From Linum tenue (Eukaryota; Streptophyta; Magnoliopsida; Malpighiales; Linaceae): a stretch of DNA of 64,000 nt. This document shows, piece by piece, positions 11,831 to 22,237 of this stretch. The DNA is taken from positions 52,472,066 to 52,536,065 of the forward strand of contig CAMGYJ010000006.1 of assembly GCA_946122785.1 (NCBI GenBank). Direction: 5' to 3'. The notes beneath the pieces were generated by a model, which searched no databases, was not told where the DNA came from, and worked only from the letters and a program-made list of their open reading frames with translations. The position numbers and the translations under genes were made by a program. Position 1 is the first letter of the stretch. Each line of letters starts with the position of its first letter.

Positions 11831-12893
11831 CTATATGGGTAGAGTATCATCTTCCTCCTCCACACTCGATGTGGTGGTCTCGGCCTTCTTCTCTTCGTGT
11901 TTAAACCCTTCCTTGAATTTATCGTAGTTGGTGGCCTCGCTCGCCTTGAAAGGCCTCTCCCCTAGGACCCGAAGCAAGTCCTCCTGGTGGAGAACTTCTT
12001 TGGCCAGCAACATCTCCGCGATCTCAGCAATTTTCTCCTTGCGCTCTTCCACAATTTGCAAAGTATGCTCATAAGCCTTGCCCACCCATTCTCGTACTTC
12101 CACATCGATTATGGCTCCCGTCTTGCTCATCTCATATGATTCCTCTCTTTGTGGGAAAGACAGAAGTCCCACCTTGTCGCTGAAACCATAGACAGCTACT
12201 TGGGCATAAGTCATCTTTATCACTTCCTCCAAGTCATTTTGCGCTCCTGTTGAGATTTTCCCCAACAGTACCTACATAACAGAGTGAAGAGATCGTTAAC
12301 AAGCACATCTGTGAAACCTTCAAGCAATGCAAAAGATAAGAATTCCTGTTAAAGGTATGTGTGATTTGACAAAAACTAAGCAACTTTTTTAGTTAAAAAC
12401 TGAAAAGCTACAATAAACAATTAGTCAATTCTGATAATCAACTCATTTATTTAGAATTATCTACCGGGCCCGGATACAATAACAACACCCTTGGTGTTGT
12501 TATCGTAACAACTGGGGTAAAAAGGGTAAACTACAAAAATATAACAAATTAAAATTAATAAATAAATTTGCAATCCCCAGCTTCCCTATCTCCGTCTCTC
12601 GATCTCCTTCTCCTCCCGTATCCCCGTCGGCTGCTTCCCTCCCGTACTCTCTCCTCCGCCACCGACAAGATCGGCTCCGACGGTAGCATGGATCCCATAA
12701 GCCATTCAATATGCTTTTAGGCCTCCACCGTCATATCATCTCAAATCTCCTAGCCTCCCTCCTCCACCTTCTTGAAGCCACTAATGGAGATTTTGGCGAC
12801 AGAGCAAGATCTGAAATTTTAGATCGGAGTCGCGATGCGATTGAAGCAACGTGGATTCAGCATCGTTCAGCTTGCATTGAGGCCTGCAGTTAA

Positions 12894-13046
12894 GGGGTGA
12901 GGAAGAGGCCGTGGGGGAAGTACGCGGCAGAGATCAGGGACTCCACGAGGAACGACGACCGGGTGTGACTGAGCACGTTCGACAACGCCGAGGAAGCCGT
13001 CCTGGTATTCGCCCTGTGCTGGAGCATGGCGGTGCTCAATTTCCCG
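12894..13046 (+). pseudogene. Captured AP2/ERF DNA-binding domain fragment
   Basis: Translation from 12894 gives GVRKRPWGKYAAEIRDSTRN, then RV, a TGA stop at 12966-12968, then LSTFDNAEEAVLVFA and AVLNFP. This is the ERF-type AP2 domain (GVR-RPWGK-AAEIRD, WLGTFD-AEEAA, AVLNFP) almost from end to end. The stop replaces the invariant Trp of the VWLGTF motif, and the segment before AVLNFP is a few residues short. The fragment lies within the MULE and has no intact gene around it. Inference: it was picked up from an ERF gene elsewhere in the genome. The donor paralogue is unknown. Confidence 0.88.
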
Positions 13047-13529
13047 CCGCCAGATCTGAGGCGAATCGCCAGCGGTCTACGTGCGGCCGCCGACCAAGCA
13101 GTTGGGGAAAATCGGGTCCCGCAATTCGCCAAACAGGCAATGGACCTTCAATCTCTCCGATGTCGTTCCCTTTTTGCATCTGGGCTTCACGAACCGGTCG
13201 AAATCGGTGGAAAAATCCTTAGATCTCCGCCACCGCGGCGGCTGCTCAGTGAAAGAAGAAGAAGAATGCGTCGCTTTTACTCCCCAACTTAAACACCTCT
13301 TCCAGTCTTCCACTTTTGTCCTCTTTCTCCCTCCCCTATTCCCTCGCTCTTTCCTATATGATCAAATTGCACCTTTGGTGCTCCAATTCCATACCTATTA
13401 TCAAACTCATCCCTCAAATGTCAATTTGTTGGGACATTATGTCCTGTAAATAATATTTGTCCTGTAAATAATAATTCCATTCATCTAGTAGGAACGTCGG
13501 ATAGAATAACAAACCTCACAAAATATACC

Positions 13530-14110
13530 ACAATTATCTCGAAAGCATACTAGAAACCTCCTAATGCATACTATAAATTGTCTAAAACATACCAGAAACA
13601 CGGTAAAACAAACCAGAAATATTTCTAAAGCACACCAGAAACCCCCTAATACAAACCACAAACACGGTAAAACAAACCAAAAACGTCCTAATGTACACCA
13701 CAAATATATCAAAACAAACCAGAAACCTCGCAAACCAAACCACAAAAGTTTCGAAAGCACACCAGAAACTTCGTAATGCAAACCAAAAACCTCCTAATGC
13801 ATACCACAAATCTCCTAAAACAAACCACAAACCTCACAAAGCAAACCACAACATTTGCGAAAGCACACCTGAAACCTCCTAATGCAAACCACAAACACGT
13901 TAACGCAAACCAAAAAAGCAAACCATAAACGTCCTAATGCAAACCACAAATATATTAAAACAAACCAGAAACCTCACAATGCAAACCACAAAGTTTTTGA
14001 AAACAAACCAGAAACTTCTCAATGCAAACCATAAACACAATAAAACAAACCATAAAAGGCATAAAAAAATATGAGAAACCAAACCATAAATCTCACAATG
14101 CAGACCATAA
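13530..14110. repeat. Degenerate tandem array of CAAACCAGAAAC-like units
   Basis: About 30 imperfect repeats, roughly 19-24 bp apart, of a core AAACCA(C/G)AAA followed by variable CTCCTAATGC or CTAAAACA. The array lies wholly inside the MULE. Long open frames on both strands here arise from the repeat period and are not genes. Confidence 0.85.
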
Positions 14111-14179
14111 CATCCGGTGGTCGTTGACCGTTGACCGGTCAACGAAGTTCGTTGACCGAACTCCGGTGACCGTCAGTGA

Positions 14180-14365
14180 GCAGATTCTGACGCCGATAGG
14201 CATATTCCGGCCCCGGTGACTAGATTCCGACGCCGGTAAGCATATTCCGACGCCGGTAAGCATATTCCGACTCCGGTAAGCATATTCCGGCCACAAAATA
14301 GCATATTCCGGGGACAAAAAGTATATTCCGGTGACCGGCGACCATTTTCCGGCGACCGGTGGCAG
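14180..14365. repeat. 20-bp tandem repeat CATATTCCGACGCCGGTAAG
   Basis: Near-perfect 20-bp units at about 14230-14290, with degenerate ones on both sides (ATTCCGGCC, ATTCCGGTGACC) up to 14365. It is the second array of the MULE interior, just before a long T/A-rich run. Confidence 0.8.
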
Positions 14366-15949
14366 AATTCCGACGACCAAATTTTTGGACAGAAAATAAA
14401 AAAAATATTTTTTTATTTTTTTATATTTTTTTTTTATATATTTTTTTATTTAAATAGATTTTTCTTAATGACAATTATACCCCTGCTTTGATTTTACACT
14501 AGGTCAACTCATTTAATAAAAAGTCATCACAATCCTAGCTTCCTATTGGTTGGGGACTAGTGTTGTTACAATAACAACACAATGGGTGTTGTTACAATAA
14601 CCGGTCCCTTATCTACCATCCCATAAATTAGTAATATATCATATTCCATCTAATTGATTTCCTCATTAACCCGACCAAATACACTCATTTATACTAGAAG
14701 TTTATGTTTAGAAACAACACACCCATATTGTATCCCATTTTCATCTATTCCATACGTTGTCCAAAGATAACTGGACTTTCACATATGAATATGACACGAG
14801 AGAGTCGAAAGAATAAAAGTCAATGGTATGGAGTTCAAGATTGATTTTCCTCCCTATCATTTATGGTGTCCACAAGCATCCCATAATCTCACTTCCTAAA
14901 GATTACAAAAAAACAGATCTGGCTTATGCTGATATTTCAAAATACGAATGAGACTGCAAGTTACCTGTTCAGCTGCTCGACCACCAAGGGTCATACAAGT
15001 GATATCAAAAAGTTGCTCATTGGTCATTAGAAGGTTCTCATTAAGAACATATTGAGCAAACCCAAGTACAGCTGTACCACGAGGAACAATCGTCACTTTC
15101 AAGAGTGGCTCTGCATGCTCCAAGAATCAGCCGGTTACAGCATGACCCGACTCATGATAAGAAACAGTTCGACATTCCAGCTTACTTATTACCCGATAGC
15201 CCAAAGGAAGAAAGAAATGTAAGTTTCAATCCTCCTTTCAATAAGAAAAGGAAAGTGAATATCAAGCAACAATTTGACCAATAAAATTAGGAAATTCCAA
15301 AGCACATAAAATTTAGTATTCTTCTCCAAACCACCAATTACTCTGTCTATTGCGGACTCAAAGTGTTCCATATTGATTACATTTTGTTCCTTCCTTGCAG
15401 CAATCAGCGCAGCTTCATTACAAACATTTGCAATATCTACTCCAGCAAATCCCGGAGTGAGGGCAGCAAGCCTTTCAGAGTAATATGATGGTTCCTGATC
15501 AAGCTTCAGTTTCTTCAAATAGATCTAGAATATTTATTCACGGCCTCTTATATCTGGCTTGTCAATAGAGATTTGTTGGTCAAATCTTTCGGGCCTCATA
15601 AGAGCTTTGTCTAGTATGTCTGGTCTGTTAGTACCAGCAAGCACTACCACTCCAGCTGTAGTACCGAAGCCATCCATTTCTACCAACAATTGATTAAGGG
15701 TACTTTCCCTTTCATCATTGCCACCACTGAAGTCGCCACGTCCTCTTGCTCTGCCAATCGCATTAATTTCATCGATGAATACAATACTTGGAGCGCACTG
15801 TCTCGCTTCTTGAAACAAATTCCTCACTCTAGAGGGACCAACATCAACAAACATCTCCATGAAATCAGAGCCTGAAATGGATAAAAATGGCACGCCATAT
15901 TCCCCAGCAGTTGCCTTGGCTATAAGGGTCTTCCCAGTCCCAGGAGGTC

Positions 15950-16500
15950 TGTCACCAACGAGGCTCAAGAGTCGAGAGAGGCTGCTCGAGGTCGGTGGAG
16001 GCATTTCGTAGCAAGGACGCGACGAGGGCGTCGCGAGAATAGGTGGGGGAGGATGTCACGTGTGGTGGGCGACATGGCGAGTGATGTGGCGAATCATGAC
16101 CAAGTCAAGCACGTGTGGCTTAATGGAAGACCTAGTAGCATAGGATGCTCCTAGGATTCCCCATCTTGAATATGAGCTTAATGGTGCACATAAAGAGCCA
16201 CATTATGAGGTGGTATAATTGTGTGCATTATGGGGGAAACTTAATAGGGTGTACTAATGGGGAGGGACCATTATGAGGGGCATTGATGCCTTGTATGAGG
16301 AGAGGCCTATATAAGGAGCCATCTCCCTCACTTGTAACTCATCCATCATTTTTGTGAGCAATACAACTATAGAGTTTCTCCCATCTTCTTGTGTCTTCTT
16401 CTTGTGAGTTGAGTGAGTTTGAGAGATTGTGAGAAGGCTGCCTAGCATCTCTAACGGAATTGAGAGCTAGGGCCGCACGACCAAGAGTAAGGTCGTGACA
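15950..16500 (+). repeat. 5' LTR of the TR-GAG-like element
   Basis: 551 bp. Contains a TATA box (TATATAA, 16308-16314) in the segment that the 3' LTR lacks. It ends GGTCGTGACA, two bases before the primer site. By hand count it differs from the 3' LTR at about 21 of 510 aligned positions, mostly C/T or G/A changes. Confidence 0.95.
16308..16314 (+). promoter_or_regulatory. TATA box of the 5' LTR
   Basis: TATATAA inside CCTATATAAGG, the only convincing TATA box in the LTR. It is missing from the 3' LTR because of a 41-bp deletion between two CTTGTA repeats (16290-16295 and 16331-16336). Confidence 0.75.
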
Positions 16501-16502
16501 GT

Positions 16503-16518
16503 TGGTATCAGAGCCTGG
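16503..16518 (+). other. Primer-binding site for initiator tRNA-Met
   Basis: TGGTATCAGAGCCTGG, complementary to the 3' end of initiator tRNA-Met. It is separated from the LTR by GT. Confidence 0.9.
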
Positions 16519-16588
16519 TTCTGAAAGAAGAACCGGTGTCCTCACTCCCCAAGAAGGAAGATAAGAAAGAGCGAGAACCTCACCAAAG

Positions 16589-18594
16589 ATGGTTGGATCA
16601 GAAGTTCATGACAATGCTAAGAAGAACGTGGAAGAGATCCCACCCCGGGCGCAAGGTCAAAAGGTACATCGAGCACTCGTGATCCTCTCAAGTCTCTAGA
16701 GAGGCGTGTCTCGAGGATGGAGGCGAAGCTTTCCGAAGATGTCACCGTCATGGAGGATTTGGGAGCTAACTTCACCCAAAGACACCATGGTCCTCATCAA
16801 AGACACCATCTCATGGTCCTCATCAAAGACACCATCTCCACCGCCATGAACGATGCCATTGAGGTAATGAAGGAGGCGGTTTCTGCAGAGGTGACCGTCT
16901 TGAAAGAGGAGGTTGCGGAGCTCAAAAGCGAGGTGACGCTTGTGAAGAGGGCCATGGCTAACGGACCTGCCATGGCACAACCTACCTCAACCATGGAGAT
17001 TCCAAGACCAAAGAGCTTTCAAGGGTCGAGGAATGCAAGGGAGTTAGAGAACTTCCTATGGAGCTTGGAGCAATACTTTGAAGCTTCGGGTATTCGAGAT
17101 GAGAATACCAAGGTAAAAACTGCACCTCTTTACTTGAGTGATGTTACTATGCTGTGGTGGAGAAGGACCCATGGCGATATCAATAAAGGGACGAGCGTGA
17201 TGGAGTCATGGGATGACTTCAAGAGGGAGATCAAGAGGAAATTCTACCCAGAGAATGTTGAGTTTGAAGCCCGGTCGAGACTAAGGAGGCTTGCTCACGA
17301 AGGAGAGATTCGAGGGTATGTGAAGGAGTTTTCTGAATTGTTGCTCGAGATCCCCGACTACACCGACAAGGAGGCCATGTTCACCTTCCTTGACGGCCTC
17401 AAACCATGGGCAAAGTTGGAGCTACAACGGCGAGGCATGCAAAGTCTTGCCGAGGCAATGGCGATTGCCGAGTCCCTAGTCGAGTACCACGAGCCGGAGG
17501 AACGTGTGGAGTTTGGAGGCAATAAAGGTGGACGCGACTATGACAGAGACACGCGAAGGCGTGGTAGACTGGACCAAGGAGGTAGTCATAAGGTTGAGAA
17601 ACCCCTTACTTGCTTTCTTTGTGATGGTCCGCATCGTGTGAGAGATTGCCCAAGAAAGCACAAGTTGTCGGCATTGAAGGCCGTACTAGCAGAGTGCTCG
17701 AGCTCGGAAGAGGAAGCGGAGGCGGCTCCAAGAGTGGAGCCCCATGTCGCGAAGATGGGTTGCATGAAGAGATTGAGTGCCATCAAGCGGACGGAAGAGC
17801 CTCCCCATCCCAAGCAACACGGCCAGTGCTTCGTAGAGGCAAAGCTCAACCAAAGGAAGATAAAAGCCTTGGTTGATACCGGGGCAAGCTGCAACCTTCT
17901 CGACGTAGATGAAGCGCAGAGGCTAGGCATCACGTACGAGAAGAAGCGAAGAGGGTGGATGAAGGCTACCAACTCAAGGGCCACAAGAACTCATGGAGTA
18001 GCGTGCCAGGTGCCACTCAAGCTTGGAGGATGGACCGGGGTGGCCGACTTTGAGGTTGTGTCGTTGGATGACTATCCGGTCATCATCGGCATGGAGTTCA
18101 TGGTGCGTGATAAAGCTTTCCCGATCCTCTACGCCAATAGATTCTGCATCAATGGCGGAGCAAGATCGGTTCCCATGACAAGAGAGCAACTCGAGCTAAA
18201 CAAGAGGTGTTTGGCAAGGCAAGGACAGCGAGAAGTGGCAACGATGGTGGAGGCAGCGGCTCACTCGAAGACTCGTTGGATAAGGATGAGAAGGAGTGCA
18301 CAACACTGTGGAGCCATTAGAGACGAGGATGGGTCATCTTGGACTTGCCAGGAGAAGCAAGGAAAGGCCACCATGATCGAGATGGTGAGACACTCGAAAA
18401 CGCGACGGAGAAGACCGCGGAGGAGTGCGCAACATCATGGGAGCACAAGACTCGAGAGCGAGCCAGGGCCATCCTTGGTTTGGAGGAAGGTGCAACGACA
18501 CCTTGCAAGCAATGAAGCTAAGGCAAGGGAGGCGTCTGCCAAAGAGCCACGACGAGGGCATCGTGGATTGAGTGGAGGAGAATGTCACCAATGA
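16589..18594 (+). CDS. Gag-protease polyprotein of the TR-GAG-like element
   Basis: The continuous frame is 16717-18594 (625 aa). A more upstream ATG at 16589 joins the same protein only across an apparent 1-base indel near 16650-16665, so the true N-terminus is probably about 40 residues longer. Domains counted from 16717: coiled-coil N-terminus, retrotransposon gag core (about 85-265, with YFEASGI, LYLSDVTMLWWRR and FPL-type helices), CCHC knuckle CFLC-H-C at 299-312, and retropepsin with DTGA at 387. The Lys/Arg-rich C-terminal tail repeats an HSKTR-RRSAQH block twice. The stop lies 12 bases inside the 3' LTR, so the frame runs through the polypurine tract. Gag packages element RNA. The protease would mature Gag. 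Confidence 0.85.
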
Positions 18595-19092
18595 GGCTCA
18601 AGAATCGAGAGAGGCAGCTCGAGGTCGGTGGAGGCATTTTGTAGCAAGGATGCGATGAGGGCGTCACGAGAATAGGTGGGGGAGAATGTCACGCGTGGCG
18701 GGCGACATGGCGAGTGATGTGGCGGATCATGACCAAGTCAAGCACGTGTGGCATTATGGAAGACCTAGTAGCATAGGATGCTCCTAGGATTCCCCATCTT
18801 GAATATGAGTTTAATGGTGCACATAAAGAGCCACATTATGAGGTGGTATAATGATGTGCATTATGGGGAAAACTTAATAGGGTGTAGTAATGGGGAGGGA
18901 CCATTATGAGGGGCATTGATGCCTTGTAACTCATCCATCATTTTTGTGAGCAATACAACTATAGAGTTTCTCCCATCTTCTTGTGTCTTCTTCTTGTGAG
19001 TTAAGTGAGTTTGAGAGATTGTGAGAAGGCTGCCTAGCATCTCTAACGGAATTGAGAGCTAGGGCCGCACGACCAAGAGTAAGGCCGTCACA
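18583..19092 (+). repeat. 3' LTR of the TR-GAG-like element, TATA region deleted
   Basis: 510 bp. Collinear with the 5' LTR except for one 41-bp gap at the CTTGTA junction (18923-18928). 551 minus 41 equals 510, so there is no other net indel. Confidence 0.95.
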
Positions 19093-19489
19093 GGTCCAAC
19101 TAGAAGAGCACCTTTTGGAATCTTTGCTCCTAAGTCCTAACTCTTCATACTTTTAAGGATTCTGAAGGAAATGCACAAATTCCATATTTTCTTGCTTAGC
19201 CTCATCACAACCAACACATCTTTGAAATAGACCTGTAATAGCTCACTATATCAAAATAAAGAAGGATGCACAAGGAAGAAGTAGACAACTTAAGTGAATA
19301 ATACTCATAAAACATCTTCATCCTCAATATTCTTTTAGATGGAAAAGCAAAAAGTGGTCATTGTTAACAATGAAAGTAACATACCTTATTCTTAGAATTT
19401 TTATCCACTTTGGTGATGTGAGCTTTCCCTATGTTGAATTTGCCACGAGCACCTTTTCCACCACCACCACCACCAAGGCCTATCCCACC

Positions 19490-20248
19490 TAGGGATGGCA
19501 ATCAAACCCATGGCCGCGGGTATCCGACCGCCCCCGACCCAGTCAACGCGGGGAATCCCCGCATTGACTGGGTATGGGGCGGATATGGGTAAAACCCGCA
19601 AAACGTTTGATGGGTATGGGGCGGGTATGGTTTTAGCCTCCCTCGCCCCATACCCATACCCATACCCGCCCCACTAAGAACATTTCTTCACATATAACAA
19701 ATATATGAATAAAATTGTGATATATGAATGATAGTGAGGGTACCTCAAGAAAATAAATATTAGAAATGCAATTGAGTGACCACCCAAATCAAAACATAAT
19801 TCCTTTTCGTCAACTCTCCCTTCACTCTTTCACTTTTACCCTCGTGTTTACTAGATTATGTTAGTTTGTTATTAGTTAGTAGATGTATCAGAGTCATAGA
19901 AGAATGATTTGTATTACATTATATTGTACTCTATCTTATGGATTAATGGATTATTTAGGATAAGATGTTTTGAATCGTATAAAGAATGATAGTCTTTTTG
20001 TCAACTTCACGATAGTAGGTGCGTTTAATGTTATAATTGAGAATGTACATTTAAAATTTTAGGTATTATAATGTCGGATGTACGGGGCGGGTATTACCCA
20101 TGGGTACCCGAAACCCACGAGTATGGTGATGGGTTTGCAAAACCTTCCCCCGCATGGGTATGGGGCGGGTATGGGTATAGATATTTGATAGCGGGTATGG
20201 GGATGGTTTAGGAAAATCCGCCCCAAACCCGCCCCATTGCCATCCCTA
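19490..20248. mobile_element. Non-autonomous hAT element with GGGTATGGG subterminal repeats
   Basis: 759 bp. Termini TAGGGATGGCAA and TTGCCATCCCTA form a 12-bp inverted repeat. An imperfect 8-bp duplication (GGTGGGAT-like, read on the minus strand) flanks it inside the Gly-rich FTSH codons MQGG-GLGGGG. Both ends hold many copies of GGGTATGGGG / CCCATACCC, typical of hAT subterminal transposase sites. The middle is AT-rich and without an ORF. Confidence 0.8.
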
Positions 20249-22237
20249 AATTCCCACCACCTTGCATTCTCCTTCCCATGTACAAGATGGTTCCCAATAA
20301 CAATAATGTTGGAGCAAACCTCAACACTTCTTGGAACCAAGCAACCTCCGAGGCATATGTAACAGGTATATACTCGTGAGGGTCTATCCCCAAGGCCTCT
20401 TGCTCTTCCTCCAGCTTCTCCTCAAATGCATCCACACTTCCAATATTGAAGTAGTATTTATATTGTCCTCCACGTCCTCTAATAGGAGTGGCAGTCGTAG
20501 GACCTTGGACATCATCACCAACTGTCTAGTTTGAGTTTGCACTCTTCACATAAACTTTTGCAACTAATTTGTTGGAAACAACTATATGATCCACCAAACC
20601 AGGCTCGAGAAGCTTGTTTTTGAACTCTTGGAAACTGATCTGTTGACAAATTGCCAGAGAAAATTAGTGTAAACATTAATGGAACCTGGAACACTTCAAA
20701 ACAAATGTATCCAGGCAACAGTGCAGCAAAAATAAAAGATGATATACACACATGTTGGTGCTCATTCGAGCCAAAAGGAAAAGAAGAAAGAAGTACCCCA
20801 ATCACTAATAAAGGACTAAGTAAGTTGAATTGTTTCGCAAACATCTTCTGAAAGATCCATTCATCATCTTCATTTGAATTCTCTAGGAGAGAAAATGAAA
20901 TTATATGATCAACTAGCAAGCAAACCAAACTGCTTAGTTCTTTTCCTAAAATTCACATCACAATCACACAATACATAGAGATGTAAATCCCAAACAAGAA
21001 ACAAAAGTTGTCAGCTATTCTGCTAAATTTGAAAGCTTAATGGGTTTTCCCCCCTGTCAAGTCACAATGAAACTCAACTCTAGAATTGGAGAGCACCACC
21101 TTAACCTTTCCAGTCAACGCTTAACTCTAGAAAGATAGTGCAACAAAACATTGGCAGCCCCAGTGAGGAAAGGGGGCAAATTGGGAATTGAAGGCTCACC
21201 TTTGGACTCAGATTTCTGCCCATTCCCCTTCGGAGCTTCCTTCTTTCCTTTGGGATAGAAGTTCTCATAATCTGCAAGCAACACGCATAGTTAGGGCATC
21301 AGTTACATATCATCCCACATCACCTCTAGGTTCTGCAGCTCCGCCATGTTTAGAACATTCACAGCCTGACACTTCTGGCTCTAGCAATGAGCAAAAATTG
21401 CATTCAAGGAGGGAAAATGAATCCGCAAAAGCCTTAAACCGGCAGATCTTCCTAGAAGAGGCATACAAACACCAGCCTATTTCTCTTCCGGGATAAGAAA
21501 CAAAATGTGTCCTCCTACACCAATCTCCCACATGCATAAAGCGATTCAGACAATGCGAACACCAAAGAGCTACCGATGTTTGTCTTCACCATCATCATAT
21601 ACATACAGATACAACAACATGAAAGAGAGACATGGGAAGAGTAACTCACTCTTATTCTTGGGAGCTTCACTCGAGAAAAACCGCCGAAGTCTAGGGTTTG
21701 CAAGGATGCCGTTAAGGTTGGAGACGGAATTTTTGGCACCGGAGCTCTTGGCAGCCCCAATAGAAGTCAAGTAACTCCTCAGAAAGCCCACTCTGTCGTC
21801 GATTCGATTGACAAACGAACCTCCCTGCGGCACGCCGGTGATGGCTGATCTCTGGCAACCACCGCGCGATATATTCTGCCACTACAACGAAACCCAGAAC
21901 CAAAATACGATCAATTTTACATGTTACGCAACACCCAAGAAGAAGAAGAAGAAAAACAAATTGTTAATCAGATTACCTTAGAGAAACTGGAGCCGCGTGA
22001 GGAGCGGCTGAGCTTGGAGAATATCATTGATTGATCAGAAGGATTAAAATGGAGGATAAGATGAGACACTAAACAGAGATAACTTGAGATCCAGGAGGAG
22101 AGGAAGAGGGAAGTCTTGTTTCTCTACAACTTGTATGAAGAAGAAGTAAGCGGAGAAACAGGAGAGGATAAACACGTTGATATGGAAGAGAACTACGGTC
22201 AATGGGGAAGAAAAAATAGAGAGGAAAAAAAATGCAC

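Larger units (their letters stand above)
12466..14608. mobile_element. Non-autonomous Mutator-like element (Pack-MULE) carrying an ERF fragment
   Basis: A perfect 9-bp target duplication TTATCTACC flanks it (12457-12465 and 14609-14617). Terminal inverted repeats of about 25 bp begin GGGCCCGG at the left and GGGACCGG (reverse strand) at the right, both running into TAACAACACCC. A 9-bp duplication and such TIRs are typical of MULEs. The 2143-bp interior encodes no transposase. It holds an AP2/ERF gene fragment near the left end and two tandem-repeat arrays near the right. It sits in the last intron of the FTSH pseudogene. Confidence 0.9.
15950..19092 (+). mobile_element. Non-autonomous LTR retrotransposon with gag-protease only (TR-GAG-like)
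   Basis: 5' LTR 15950-16500 (551 bp), 3' LTR 18583-19092 (510 bp), initiator-Met tRNA primer site TGGTATCAGAGCC from 16503, polypurine tract AGTGGAGGAGAA just before 18583. Both LTRs start TGTCACC and end in CA. Target duplication GGTC (15946-15949 and 19093-19096). A preceding A may make it 5 bp, but that A coincides with the LTR end. The 2.1-kb interior encodes gag and a retropepsin but no RT, RNase H or integrase, so the element must be moved by enzymes from other elements. It lies antisense in the FTSH exon and splits the GPPGTGKT codons. Confidence 0.95.
11831..22027 (-). pseudogene. FTSH10: Mitochondrial AAA metalloprotease FTSH3/FTSH10-like pseudogene with three nested transposons
   Basis: Recognisable exons on the minus strand: 21977-22027, about 21650-21880, 21200-21271, 20752-20882 (membrane helix), 20639-19385 (split by a hAT), 19232 to about 15340 (AAA domain, split by an LTR element), about 15200-14965 (HESGH zinc site) and 12271-11831 (C-terminus). 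Intact family members are m-AAA proteases of the inner mitochondrial membrane. This copy has stops at 20526-20528, 15534-15536, 15525-15527 and 15127-15129. Around 19110-19220 it has a frameshift and a stop in the segment before Walker A. Conserved AAA residues are also changed: MFVDVG, IDEIN and RPERFDQQ where the family has MFVGVG, IDEID and RPGRFDRQ. The symbol marks the closest family (FTSH3 is equally possible). It is not functional as a protease gene. Introns are retained, so it is not a processed copy. Confidence 0.93.

Noticed and set aside
13530..14110. CRISPR-like array
   Set aside because: Repeats are degenerate and contiguous without unique spacers, lie inside a MULE, and the DNA is a plant nuclear genome.
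13485..14142. Cys/Phe/Trp-rich small proteins on the minus strand
   Set aside because: They are translations of the CAAACCAGAAAC repeat and show only its period.
11831..16004. Functional FTSH protease gene
   Set aside because: Several in-frame stops, altered catalytic-region residues and an LTR element in the Walker A codons.
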